From the NCBI GenBank assembly GCA_017512485.1, contig JAFWGE010000026.1, positions 1-64,000 of the forward strand: 64,000 nucleotides of DNA, in the 5' to 3' direction. The number at the start of each line of letters is the position of its first letter. The stretch's first letter is position 1. Shown piece after piece: positions 1-9,518 of the stretch. The notes under the pieces are model-generated. The model had not been told where the DNA came from, did no database searches, and saw only the letters and a list, made by a program, of their open reading frames with translations. The stretch comes from Oscillospiraceae bacterium (GTDB taxonomy: Bacteria > Bacillota > Clostridia > Oscillospirales > Oscillospiraceae). The position numbers were made by a program, and so were the translations under genes.

Positions 1-125
1 CCTTCGGAGACTTCCAGAAACAGCTTGCTGTCTGGAACAGAAAGTACAACGACTTCCCAATGCGCCCCCTCTATTGGCACTCTCCTAAAGAAATCCTTTT
101 TTCTTTCCCTGTCTGTAAAGTATGA
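1..125 (+). mobile_element. C-terminal tail of a DDE transposase (partial)
   Basis: Reading from base 3 in frame gives about 40 residues that end at TGA 123-125 and are cut by the window edge. The stretch includes WNRKYNDFPMRPLYWHSPKE, which resembles the end of the integrase core of IS3/IS481-like transposases, where a WN..YN..PMRPL..SP motif is usual. The gene body lies outside the window, so family and activity cannot be judged. The right end of the element should lie shortly after the stop codon, but no terminal inverted repeat can be defined from one end only. Confidence 0.6.
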
Positions 126-572
126 TTGTCTAACCTACAATGTTTGCAGCCGGGTATTTGCGGCGTCCGGACCACGGCCGCCCGCGCACGGTCTCGCTCC
201 TGTAAGGCATTGAGGCCGCTGCCGCCGCGCCGGGATTTGTTGCCGACGGAACGCGGTACACATTATGTTGTGGCGTCGTCCGCGCCTATGTTACGGTTAC
301 GTTACAAAGGCCCAGGCGCGGTTGACAGCGGCGGGATGAAATGATAATCTCTCTCCACAGGATGAAGCGTGTCAGTGCGCCCATCTGTATGACTGTCGGT
401 CTTCGGATCCATTGGCGTTCTTCAGTGTGCGCGGCGGGGAGTCCACGGAGTATTCCGCTTCTTCCCGCAGCGCCCTCCTTGAGGACGCGGCAGGCAAGGT
501 GTAATCGCGGCAGCGAACACATAGCCCGTTATTCATGTGCGGGCGCAAAAAATCTTAAAAGGAGGAACACAC
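126..572. other. Intergenic region between transposase tail and SLH gene
   Basis: No convincing gene is seen. The open frames here lack ribosome binding sites. The region presumably holds the right end of the insertion element near 126-150, the promoter at 322-350 and an untranslated leader of roughly 215 bases in front of the SLH-domain gene. A long leader before a surface-layer type gene is common in such genes and may stabilise the message; that is inference. Confidence 0.5.
322..350 (+). promoter_or_regulatory. Promoter of the SLH-domain gene
   Basis: TTGACA at 322-327 and TAATCT at 345-350 are separated by 17 bases, a good vegetative-type promoter in the right orientation. It lies about 220 bases upstream of the start codon at 573, implying a long 5' untranslated region. 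Confidence 0.55.
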
Positions 573-3517
573 ATGAAGAACCTCAAGCGCATCGTTTGCC
601 TTGTGTTGGCGATCGCTGTGGTCTGCGGTCTGGCATCACTGCCTTTGCCGCCAGCGAGGATCCTTATCAGGATGCCACCGCTGACGTCCGCGGGAAACAA
701 TTCCCCGACGTTTCCGCAGCGAACCACGAGGAAGCGATCTACGCCCTCGTTGCTCTCGGAGTATTTGAGGGCTATCCCGATGGGCAGTTCAAGCCCGACA
801 GGATCATCGAGCGTGACGAGTTCGCAAAGATAGTCTTCTATTTCTGCGGAAACGACGCCAACGATGTTCCCTATTTCCAGAGCATGAAGTCTCAGTTCCC
901 CGATGTAGCGGAAGGCTACTGGGCAGAAGGCTACATCAACTACGCTTCTCTGCATGGCTTCTTCATCGGCTATCCCGACGGAGAGTTCAAGAGCAACAAC
1001 CAGCTGACCATGCAGGAGGCCGTTGCCGTCCTTCTCCGTGTCCTCGGCTACACCGACGACCTGAAGGGCGTATGGCCCAACGACTACAACCGTAAGGCTG
1101 TTGACGTGGGACTGACCGACTATGTCGATTACATCGGCGGAGCCCCCGCTTCCCGTGACGTAGTTGCCCAGCTCTCCTACAACACCCTGGACTGCTACAA
1201 GGTCACCTACATTGAGGACAAGACCGTCGCCAACGTAGGTTACCTCTCCGGCGGCGCCATTGCTGTTGTCAACACCCTGTACACAGACTACAAGGCCACT
1301 GTTGACAAGTATGTCAATGCCGCCATCGCCGCCACCACCGGCCTGTCCAACGAAGCCAAGGTCGGCAAGGCCATCAGCGGCACCCTGGGCTACATCAACA
1401 TGTACGGAATCGACGATGAGCAGTACGCTTATATGTATGGCCGCACCAACGAGGGCGAGTTCATTTACTACGATCTGCTCGCTGCCGCTTTCGGCGCCAC
1501 CAAGGTCAACGTACATTTCTATGATCTCGACAACAAGTTCGGCAAAGAGATGATCGAGTCCGCCGGCTGGTATGTTGAGAACCGCAACCTCGGCACCCTG
1601 GGCCTTGAGTACTACACCGGCTTCAACCGCACCACGGGCAAGGGCTCCGGCCTCACCCAGACTCCTCTCGCCAGCACCTACTATCTGGTGGGCGGCGACC
1701 TGGTCGACCTGGGCGATACCGTTGGCCGCGTGCTGATGAACTCCAGGGGCGAGGCCATTATGGCCGCCACCGGTGGAAGGGTCAACCCCGGCTCTTCCTG
1801 GAGGTACAGCTACGATGCCATCAACAGGGCGTCCTATCCGTTCTACAGCAACTACGCTTACGGCGCTGACTACTACGACAACTACACCAACGCTCCTTAC
1901 ATGATCTTTGCCGGCAAGTCTGAGGACCGCCTCGGCTACACCACCGTCAGGACCTTCGGAGTTGGCGGAGTTGCCAACGTACAGACCATCAGGACCGCTG
2001 ACATCGACCGTGTGAACCTGTTCTACAACATGAGCACCGGCAAGTTCATCAAGCACGATGAGATCGTCCCCGGCGACGTTATCTACAATGCCGGCCTGCT
2101 CAGGCAGGGCGCTGGCGTCCAGCTGAACCTGGTCTACAACGCTGCCAACGGCAACTTCACCGAGCTGACCAACAACACCCCGTTCGCTAACGGCGTGGCC
2201 ACCATCGACGCTGCCAACTACACCTACAGCATCGGCGCGCAGGCGGTTTACACCATCAACGGCGGTGCGTCCTATGCTCCGTTCACCTATGACGCCATCA
2301 ACGCCATCAAGGCTCTCACCACCATGAGCGTCGCTTACGTACCTGCTTACAGGAGCACCCAGCTGGTGTACCTGAGCACCAACATTACGCCGAAGTACAC
2401 CTATCCTGTTGGCGTAGTGACCGGCTACACCTACGGCGATGCCTGGGAGGCCATTGGCCCCGCCGGACAGTTTGTCCATGTACGTACCTACAGCGGCGTG
2501 ACCATCTTCAACGAGCAGGGCGAGACCGTTTCCTACGAGTTTGAGAGACCCTTCGATCTCCTCACCTCCAACGCGGGCACCTTGGGCGACCTGGTCACCC
2601 TGGAGCTCAACGCGGACGGCAAGGTTGCCAACTGGAAGAACGGTACCATCATTCCCGAGAACTTCACCACCGTTCCTTACTTTGTTGACTTTGCTCCTTC
2701 CGTTGCGATCTCTTCCATCATCACCACCAACGCTGCCCAGAGCAGGGTCACCATTCAGGACCTCGTTGCCGGCACCAGTGACATCTACACCCTGGCTTCT
2801 GATGCCGTCATCTTCCTGCTCAACACCAACGCTGCCAACCGCTTTGCCAGCGTGAAACTCGTCTCCGCTGCCGACTTCCTGGCCGGAGCCCGCTACCAGT
2901 CCCAGCAGTACGCCATCTATAAGGGCTTTGGTGACAACAACACCATCACCGGCCTCTATCTGGTGAACTGTGTTGACGCCGACAGGCTCAGCGTGGGTCT
3001 GGCTGTCAAGGCCTCCATCCTCGAGGGCAAGAGCGTTATCACCCTGGTCGACGGTTCTCAGTTTGAGGTCGTGGGCGACGCCGAGCTCTTCAACGCTTAC
3101 GTGCCTTCCTTCATCGCCTTCAAGATCAACGCCGACGGCAAGATGTTTGACGTACAGCCCATAGCCCGCAAGGATGCGGCTACCGGCACGACCGAGATCT
3201 TCCAGAGCGTGTTCAACGCCACCTACGGCGCTGGCGGAAGAATGGTAATGGGCATCGGCACCTTCCAGGATATCTATAAGAACTCCATAGTCGACAACGC
3301 TGCCAACGTTAACGCCGGCGGCACGCTGTTCATGAGCAGCGACGTCCTCTTCTACAACTTCAACATCAACGCCCCGACCGCTGTCACCGCTCTCGTAAGC
3401 GACACCGAGGCTGCCCGCGACGGACTCGCCGCCACCAACCTCGTGTACGTGTACGACTCCCTGACCCACGAGCTCGCGTTCGTGTTCGTAGTCGGCGCGA
3501 CCACAGTCAATCCCTAA
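573..3517 (+). CDS. SLH-domain exported surface protein (frameshifted signal peptide)
   Basis: The ATG at 573 follows a strong AAAGGAGG site (558-565) and begins a typical signal peptide (MKNLKRIVCLVLAIAVVCGL) in frame 3. The rest of the protein is in frame 2. Adding one G at 632-633 joins the two and gives a 981-residue protein with an AFA-type signal peptidase site near residue 26. Two clear S-layer homology domains follow, each with FPDV at the start and GYPDG in the middle (about 44-92 and 108-160), and a weaker third may follow. SLH domains bind pyruvylated cell-wall polymer, so this is probably a wall-anchored surface or S-layer protein. The remaining ~780 residues are Thr/Asn/Tyr/Gly-rich and match nothing I recognise. 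Codon use is strongly biased (AAC, ACC, GGC), which suggests high expression. Confidence 0.8.
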
Positions 3518-3552
3518 CGGTTCCTGACCGGTTCGGGAGAACATTGTGACAC

Positions 3553-3586
3553 AAAAGGCCCGGCGCAGAAATGCGCCGGGCCTTTT
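3553..3586 (+). terminator. Rho-independent terminator after the SLH gene
   Basis: A GC-rich 14-15 bp stem (AAGGCCCGGCGCA paired with TGCGCCGGGCCTT) closes a GAAA loop and is followed by a T run. It lies about 35 bases after the stop codon of the SLH-domain gene. Confidence 0.9.
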
Positions 3587-3755
3587 TGCGTGCGAGAGGT
3601 GAGCGCGCGCCGCGTGTACTGCGAACTTAAACGTGACCGGCGGATGGGAGCGATCCGTGACGGCCCCGAAAGCGGCCCGGTCAAGTTTTGACGATATGGC
3701 CTGGATCACTCGGGGAGGCAGATTATTTATACTCCGTTAAACGTTATCATTTTTA

Positions 3756-3784
3756 TTGACACTCATAAGCTGATAATGTAAAAT
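3756..3784 (+). promoter_or_regulatory. guaB promoter
   Basis: TTGACA at 3756-3761, a 17-base spacer and TAAAAT at 3779-3784 lie in AT-rich DNA about 40 bases upstream of the guaB start codon. Confidence 0.7.
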
Positions 3785-3808
3785 ATTTAATTAAAATATG
3801 ATCGTTAA

Positions 3809-5287
<1,479 letters not shown>

Positions 5288-5517
5288 AAAAGATAAAGAG
5301 AAGAATATCCCATACCGCTTTCGGCGGGTGCCCATAAGAAAATGTTGGATAAAACAATTGGATCGGGGGCCTGCCTGCGGGGGCTTTACTGGAAGAAAAT
5401 CGGGATGCTGTGTGCGGGAAATGTGCGCGGCATCCCGGTTTATCATGCTTTTTCACGTTCCGCAGAGGTGATCCCTTATATAGGAAGTATGGCTCACCCC
5501 ATAAAACATACTGAAAG

Positions 5518-5567
5518 CCCGGGCAGCGCGCGAAAAAACCGTGCACCGCCCGGGTGTTCTTTCTGCC
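5518..5567 (+). terminator. Probable guaB-side terminator hairpin
   Basis: CCCGGGC and GCCCGGG arms, extended inward by a GCGCG/CGTGC helix with one wobble, are followed by TGTTCTTTCT. The hairpin lies 230 bases after guaB, so it may end a long 3' tail rather than act at the gene end. Confidence 0.45.
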
Positions 5568-5626
5568 CCGAATAAGTGTATATAGGGACGTCACCGGTCC
5601 CGGTACGGTTTTGCCGGAACGGGAAA

Positions 5627-5650
5627 CGGCATGATCCGCAGATCATGCCG
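5627..5650. terminator. Perfect 10-bp hairpin between convergent genes
   Basis: CGGCATGATC and GATCATGCCG pair perfectly around a four-base loop. On the minus strand it is followed by TTTCCCGTTCC, so it may terminate azlCD; on the plus strand there is no T run. Role not certain. Confidence 0.4.
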
Positions 5651-5681
5651 CTCCTGAGAAAACTGTAACCCGTTTTATTGA

Positions 5682-5711
5682 ACCCCCGGCTTCAGGCGGG
5701 GGACTTTTTGT
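5682..5711 (+). terminator. Terminator-like hairpin
   Basis: CCCCCG and CGGGGG arms with a short loop are followed by ACTTTTTG on the plus strand, directly before the 3' end of azlD. It could stop plus-strand read-through from the guaB side. Confidence 0.5.
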
Positions 5712-5723
5712 GGGACAGATTTT

Positions 5724-6029
5724 TTATACCAGTATCAGTTCGATAATAAATACGACGGCGCAGCATGCCCCGGCAACGGTGATGAGGCTTCCTCCGAACC
5801 ACGCCACCGCTATGCCAACGACAAGGGCGGCTATCCCGGCGGCGGGTACTGAGGTGGCGTATATGATGGCGGGAAAGGTCATGACCGCCAGCGTCACATA
5901 TGGCACGTAGTAGAGGAAAGAGCGCAGGAACCGGCTTCTTATAGGCTTCCGGATGATCGTGAGGGGCAGTACGCGTATGGCGTATATTACGGCAAAAGCC
6001 AGAAAGATGTATATATAATTCTTACTCAT
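5724..6029 (-). CDS. azlD: AzlD-type branched-chain amino acid export subunit
   Basis: This 101-residue, very hydrophobic protein has about four membrane segments and the family's RVLPLTII segment near the N-terminus. AzlD is the small partner of AzlC in the LIV-E family exporters of branched-chain amino acids (and of azaleucine in Bacillus). It overlaps the end of azlC by 8 bases, as is usual for this translationally coupled pair. Substrate is inferred from the family only. Confidence 0.9.
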   Translation of the reverse strand: MSKNYIYIFLAFAVIYAIRVLPLTIIRKPIRSRFLRSFLYYVPYVTLAVMTFPAIIYATSVPAAGIAALVVGIAVAWFGGSLITVAGACCAVVFIIELILV

Positions 6030-6747
6030 CCGCCGGTTCCTCCTTTATCGGGAAAGCAATGGCTATAACGGCGGATATGAGCACAGTGAGAAGGATGGTC
6101 TGGGTCCCCGTTGACATGGCAGAGACGCCCGGGATTACCGCGGCGGCATAGCTCAGTATGAAACCGGCAGCCACACAGAGGGCCACAGGGCCTTCCTTTT
6201 TGGCCGGAGGGATGATTATCGCCAGGAACATGCCGTAAAGCGCTACGCTGAGGGCGCTGACCGCACGCGCGGGAAGTATGGAGCCCATCATTATTCCCAG
6301 GGCTGTCCCCACCGACCAGCACGGCACGGCCACCGCGATGGCCCCGTAGTTGTACGCCGGTTCCAGCTTGCCCGGCCTTGCGATGGTTATACCGAATATT
6401 TCGTCGGTGACGACGGCTCCCACAGTAAAACGGTGATAGTTCCGCATGAGCGGGGAGATGCGCTGGCTGAGGGCGCAGCTCATAAGAAAGTATCTGGCGT
6501 TTGTGATGAGGGTCACCAGGGCGACTTCCCAATATGCGGCTCCTGCCCCTATAAGGGTAAACAGGGCGTACTCCCCGGCGGACGCGGTGCACAGTGCGCT
6601 GGCAAGCATGCCCTGGAAAGGGGTGAGGCCGGCATCCCTGGCGGCAATGCCCAGGGAAAAAGCCACTGCGAAATAACCCAGGCCTATGGGGACACCGTCC
6701 CGCATACCCTGTATGAACAGGCCGGATCTGCCTGTTTTGTTCTCCAT
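6022..6747 (-). CDS. azlC: AzlC-type branched-chain amino acid permease
   Basis: The 241-residue integral membrane protein has the AzlC family start (a short hydrophilic leader, then GMRDGVPIGLGYFAVAFSLG) and several membrane helices. With AzlD it forms an exporter for branched-chain amino acids. The start is set at ATG 6747, preceded on the minus strand by GGGAGAG seven to eight bases upstream; the frame stays open to 6819 but no better start is present. No regulator such as AzlB lies next to it. Confidence 0.9.
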   Translation of the reverse strand: MENKTGRSGLFIQGMRDGVPIGLGYFAVAFSLGIAARDAGLTPFQGMLASALCTASAGEYALFTLIGAGAAYWEVALVTLITNARYFLMSCALSQRISPLMRNYHRFTVGAVVTDEIFGITIARPGKLEPAYNYGAIAVAVPCWSVGTALGIMMGSILPARAVSALSVALYGMFLAIIIPPAKKEGPVALCVAAGFILSYAAAVIPGVSAMSTGTQTILLTVLISAVIAIAFPIKEEPADE

Positions 6748-6910
6748 GTGATTCACTCTCCCGGGATAGTTCGCCGGGCGTGCGCGCGCCCGGTGTAAGC
6801 GGGGAAATTGTACCATCACAGCCCGTTCCCGTCAAGGACTGTAAAAGCGTCCGCGGGTCCCGGGAAGGGTATGGCGGGGTAAAACTGACATGAAACAGGC
6901 AGACCCGCCG

Positions 6911-6939
6911 TTGCCGCTGGGGAAGATGTCTGGTATACT
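6911..6939 (+). promoter_or_regulatory. Promoter of the DUF3810 gene
   Basis: TTGCCG at 6911-6916, 17 bases, then TATACT at 6934-6939, with AT-rich DNA after it, about 48 bases before the start codon at 6987. Confidence 0.5.
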
Positions 6940-6986
6940 AATATTTACATTTATTATTCTATTCCTGCAAAGAAACGGGAGGAACG

Positions 6987-8084
6987 ATGAAAAAGATCTT
7001 TTGCCGCGAAAACCGCCGTATGCACGCGTATTTTGCCGCGGTATTGGCCCTGATCGCGGCGAGCTTTCTTATAGGGAGAAACGACGGGGCGGTCGAGTTT
7101 TTTAAAACAAGGGTCGATATGCCGTTAAAGCATTTCCTGGCGGGATTATGTTCTGCGGTGCCCTTCTCTGTGGGGGAAATAATTATTATACTGGCTGTCA
7201 TCGGCGCGCTGTGGTATCTGGTCCGTACCGTGACGGCAGTTATAAAGGCAAAGGACAAGGGACCTCTCCTGTACAGGAGGTTTATGCGCGCGGTGTGTTT
7301 CCTGCTTACCGTGGCCCTGCTCCTGCTGCTGGGGTTGGGGCCCCTCAACCGGTCAAGGAGCTTTCAGGAGAACAGCGGCATATATGCCGTAAAGAGCGAC
7401 GTAGAGACACTGTACAAGGTGACCCGCCTTTTCGCGGATATGGCAAACAGGACGGGAGCCGGGCTTGACAGGGACGGAAGCGGTGTGTTCACCGCGGACC
7501 TGGACAGCGTCCTGGCCGCCGGCACTTCGGTATATGATGAACTGGAGAAACAGTTCCCGTTTCTGTCCATGAAAGCCGTGAAGCCGAAAAAGCTCCTGCT
7601 GTCAAGGCTGTTCAGCGCGTGCGGATATACAGGTTTTTATTTTCCGATCACCGGCGAGGCCAACCTGAACAGCGACAGCCCGATCTGCATGATACCGTCC
7701 ACAGCGGCGCACGAGATGGCCCACCAGAGGGGTGTGGCCCGGGAGCAGGAGGCAAACTTTGTTGCGGTGCTGGCGTGTACCTCCTGCGATGATCCGGTGT
7801 ATCAGTACTCCGGGTGGCTTATGGGGTATGTTAATCTTTCCAACGCCCTGTACAGACAGGATGAGGAACTTTGGGGGCAGGTCAGGTCTTCACTGGCGGA
7901 CCACGTCGTTTCCGACCTTCGGGCCAACAGTGAATACTGGGCACAGTTCGATAAGGGGATCTCCAAAGTGGCGGGCAAGGTAAGCGACTCGGTATATAAC
8001 ACCTACCTCAAAAGCAGCGGGCAGGAACTTGGACTCAGAAGTTACGGGGCGGTGGTGGACCTGCTTATAGCATACTACGGGTGA
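6987..8084 (+). CDS. DUF3810-type membrane protein with HExxH motif
   Basis: The 365-residue protein has three predicted membrane segments in its first 125 residues (about 10-27, 50-75 and 93-115), then a large domain outside the membrane. That domain carries AAHEMAHQRG at about residue 240, an HExxH zinc-metalloprotease motif, followed by EQEANF, whose Glu could be a third ligand. This arrangement matches the DUF3810 family, which has no established function. GGGAGG precedes ATG 6987. It ends facing a reverse-strand gene, with a shared hairpin between them. Confidence 0.8.
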   Translation: MKKIFCRENRRMHAYFAAVLALIAASFLIGRNDGAVEFFKTRVDMPLKHFLAGLCSAVPFSVGEIIIILAVIGALWYLVRTVTAVIKAKDKGPLLYRRFMRAVCFLLTVALLLLLGLGPLNRSRSFQENSGIYAVKSDVETLYKVTRLFADMANRTGAGLDRDGSGVFTADLDSVLAAGTSVYDELEKQFPFLSMKAVKPKKLLLSRLFSACGYTGFYFPITGEANLNSDSPICMIPSTAAHEMAHQRGVAREQEANFVAVLACTSCDDPVYQYSGWLMGYVNLSNALYRQDEELWGQVRSSLADHVVSDLRANSEYWAQFDKGISKVAGKVSDSVYNTYLKSSGQELGLRSYGAVVDLLIAYYG

Positions 8085-8119
8085 TGGCCGCGGATATCGG
8101 GTGATTCCTTCTGAAAAAG

Positions 8120-8156
8120 CGGGGGCTATGCAATCGTGTGTATTGCATAGCCCCCG
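8120..8156 (-). terminator. Strong terminator for the topoisomerase-lipoprotein operon
   Basis: A perfect 15-bp stem (8120-8134 with 8142-8156) closes a 7-base loop. On the minus strand it is followed by CTTTTTC, so it ends the reverse-strand operon just after the lipoprotein stop; it may also block plus-strand transcription. Confidence 0.85.
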
Positions 8157-8163
8157 TTGGGGT

Positions 8164-9504
8164 CTATTCCGTTTGATCTTCATGCGGCTCCGGCTGAGGG
8201 CCTTCTTCGGAAATACCTGGTTCCGGCTGTGCGTCCGGGCGGGCTTCCGGCGGAGCGTCAGCGGACGGAGAAGCCAGGGGGTCCTGCGGGCCGGCGGGAG
8301 TTTCCCCGCCCGCTTCCGGGGAGGAGTCCTCCTGAAGTTCTTCCATAGGCCAGGATTCGGCGCATATGGGATAATTTGAGAGGTTCCACCTGTATTCATC
8401 GCTGAGGGAGGTATCACTGAGCAGAAAAACAGGGGAGAGTTCCGGGTCGGAGAAAGTGGAGGGATCCAGATGATAATAACCGTCGCCTATCCTGACTATA
8501 TTCCAGCAGTGGAAAAATCCTCCGCGGCGTCCCTGTACGACCCGGCAGTCGATATCCAGCATGTCGCAGATAAGTTTAACGGCGAGAGAATATCCTTCCG
8601 ACGCTGCCTTGCCGTCGTGCAGGGCGCCGTATGCCGTGAAGGGGGAGTCTTTTACATATGATTCGTCAAAGAACGCGTTGTCCTCGGAGTCGTAATCGTA
8701 TACAACGTTTTCCCCGAGCCAGCCGCAAAGGGCGTAAAGACTGTCCGCGGCGACCTGACCGTCCTCAGGGTCGGAGGTAAGCCGGAGGGTGTTTATCAGT
8801 TTCTGTGAAATAGTTTTCAGCCGTTCCGTGCGGATGGACAGGACCCTGGTCGAAAAATCGTATTCGATATTTACTTCAAGTATGCGCTGTTGGCCGCTCT
8901 CCGGGTAAGTCTGTACGTTTACGGTGGGAAAGGCCAGGGCGTAGGCCGGCAGTTCGTAATAGATCGAGGATATGTACTGCGACAGCTCGTCCGCCCAGTC
9001 GTCGTAGTTGTAACATCTGAGCAGGAGGGACTCGTCCCTGTCCGTGTATGCTTCCGCCAGTTCTTTCTTGGCACGGTCCAGGGAGTATATGTGGACTATA
9101 CTGTCCACCTCTTCCCTGGTGCGGCTGTAGTAAAAGTTGAGGGTTATCTCATAGTATGAGACTATACGCGAGTAGTCATGAGTTATATAGTCAACGCAAA
9201 AAGCGCCTATGGGATCATTTCTCGAGATATCCAGACAGGCCTCAGCTACGTCGTTGGCTATGTTCCCGGTATATTTGCTCAGCCTTATCACGCCTGTGTC
9301 GGCCATCTCAGACACAAAGTACATTATTGCGCTGCGAAGCCCCTGATAGTTCTCCACTATCAGGAACTGGCCGTTGTTCTCCTCAATGTAGTCCCGCGGA
9401 TGGTCCGCGACGTATGAGTACTCCCGCTCTATCAGCCTGGCACAACCGGACAGCGTGAGAAGGAGCAGCATCGCGGCGGCAAAAGGCACGGCTTTACGTT
9501 TCAT
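8164..9504 (-). CDS. Lipoprotein with transglutaminase-like domain, catalytic Cys replaced
   Basis: The 446-residue protein has a lipoprotein signal with lipobox LSGC (Cys at about 21), so it should be anchored outside the membrane. About residues 265-390 read as a transglutaminase-like fold: a KAASEGYSLA segment where the family usually has a Cys before xGYA, then HCWNIV with the His and YHLDPS with the Asp. The codon at the catalytic position is TCG (Ser), so the Cys-His-Asp triad is incomplete. The last 60 residues are rich in Pro, Glu, Asp and Ala. It starts 14 bases after parC and probably shares its operon. A non-catalytic, ligand-binding role is my inference. Confidence 0.7.
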   Translation of the reverse strand: MKRKAVPFAAAMLLLLTLSGCARLIEREYSYVADHPRDYIEENNGQFLIVENYQGLRSAIMYFVSEMADTGVIRLSKYTGNIANDVAEACLDISRNDPIGAFCVDYITHDYSRIVSYYEITLNFYYSRTREEVDSIVHIYSLDRAKKELAEAYTDRDESLLLRCYNYDDWADELSQYISSIYYELPAYALAFPTVNVQTYPESGQQRILEVNIEYDFSTRVLSIRTERLKTISQKLINTLRLTSDPEDGQVAADSLYALCGWLGENVVYDYDSEDNAFFDESYVKDSPFTAYGALHDGKAASEGYSLAVKLICDMLDIDCRVVQGRRGGFFHCWNIVRIGDGYYHLDPSTFSDPELSPVFLLSDTSLSDEYRWNLSNYPICAESWPMEELQEDSSPEAGGETPAGPQDPLASPSADAPPEARPDAQPEPGISEEGPQPEPHEDQTE

Positions 9505-9518
9505 CTATAAAACTCCCT

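Larger units (their letters stand above)
5288..5723. other. Hairpin-rich region between guaB and azlD
   Basis: No gene is supported in these 436 bases between convergent genes. Besides the three hairpins listed separately, there are inverted repeats at about 5401-5436 (CGGGATGC with GCATCCCG) and 5468-5499 (GGTGA with TCACC). The density of structure is more than termination alone needs, so a small RNA on either strand is possible but not shown. No T-box, 6S or riboswitch signature was recognised. Confidence 0.4.

Noticed and set aside
533..3709. A 1058-codon open frame on the minus strand, antisense to the SLH gene
   Set aside because: It lacks a ribosome binding site, is low in complexity (Val/Gly/Asp-rich) and mirrors the strongly biased codons of the SLH gene. 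It is a shadow frame.
5288..5723. 6S RNA gene
   Set aside because: The region has many small hairpins but not one long rod with a central bubble that I could draw.
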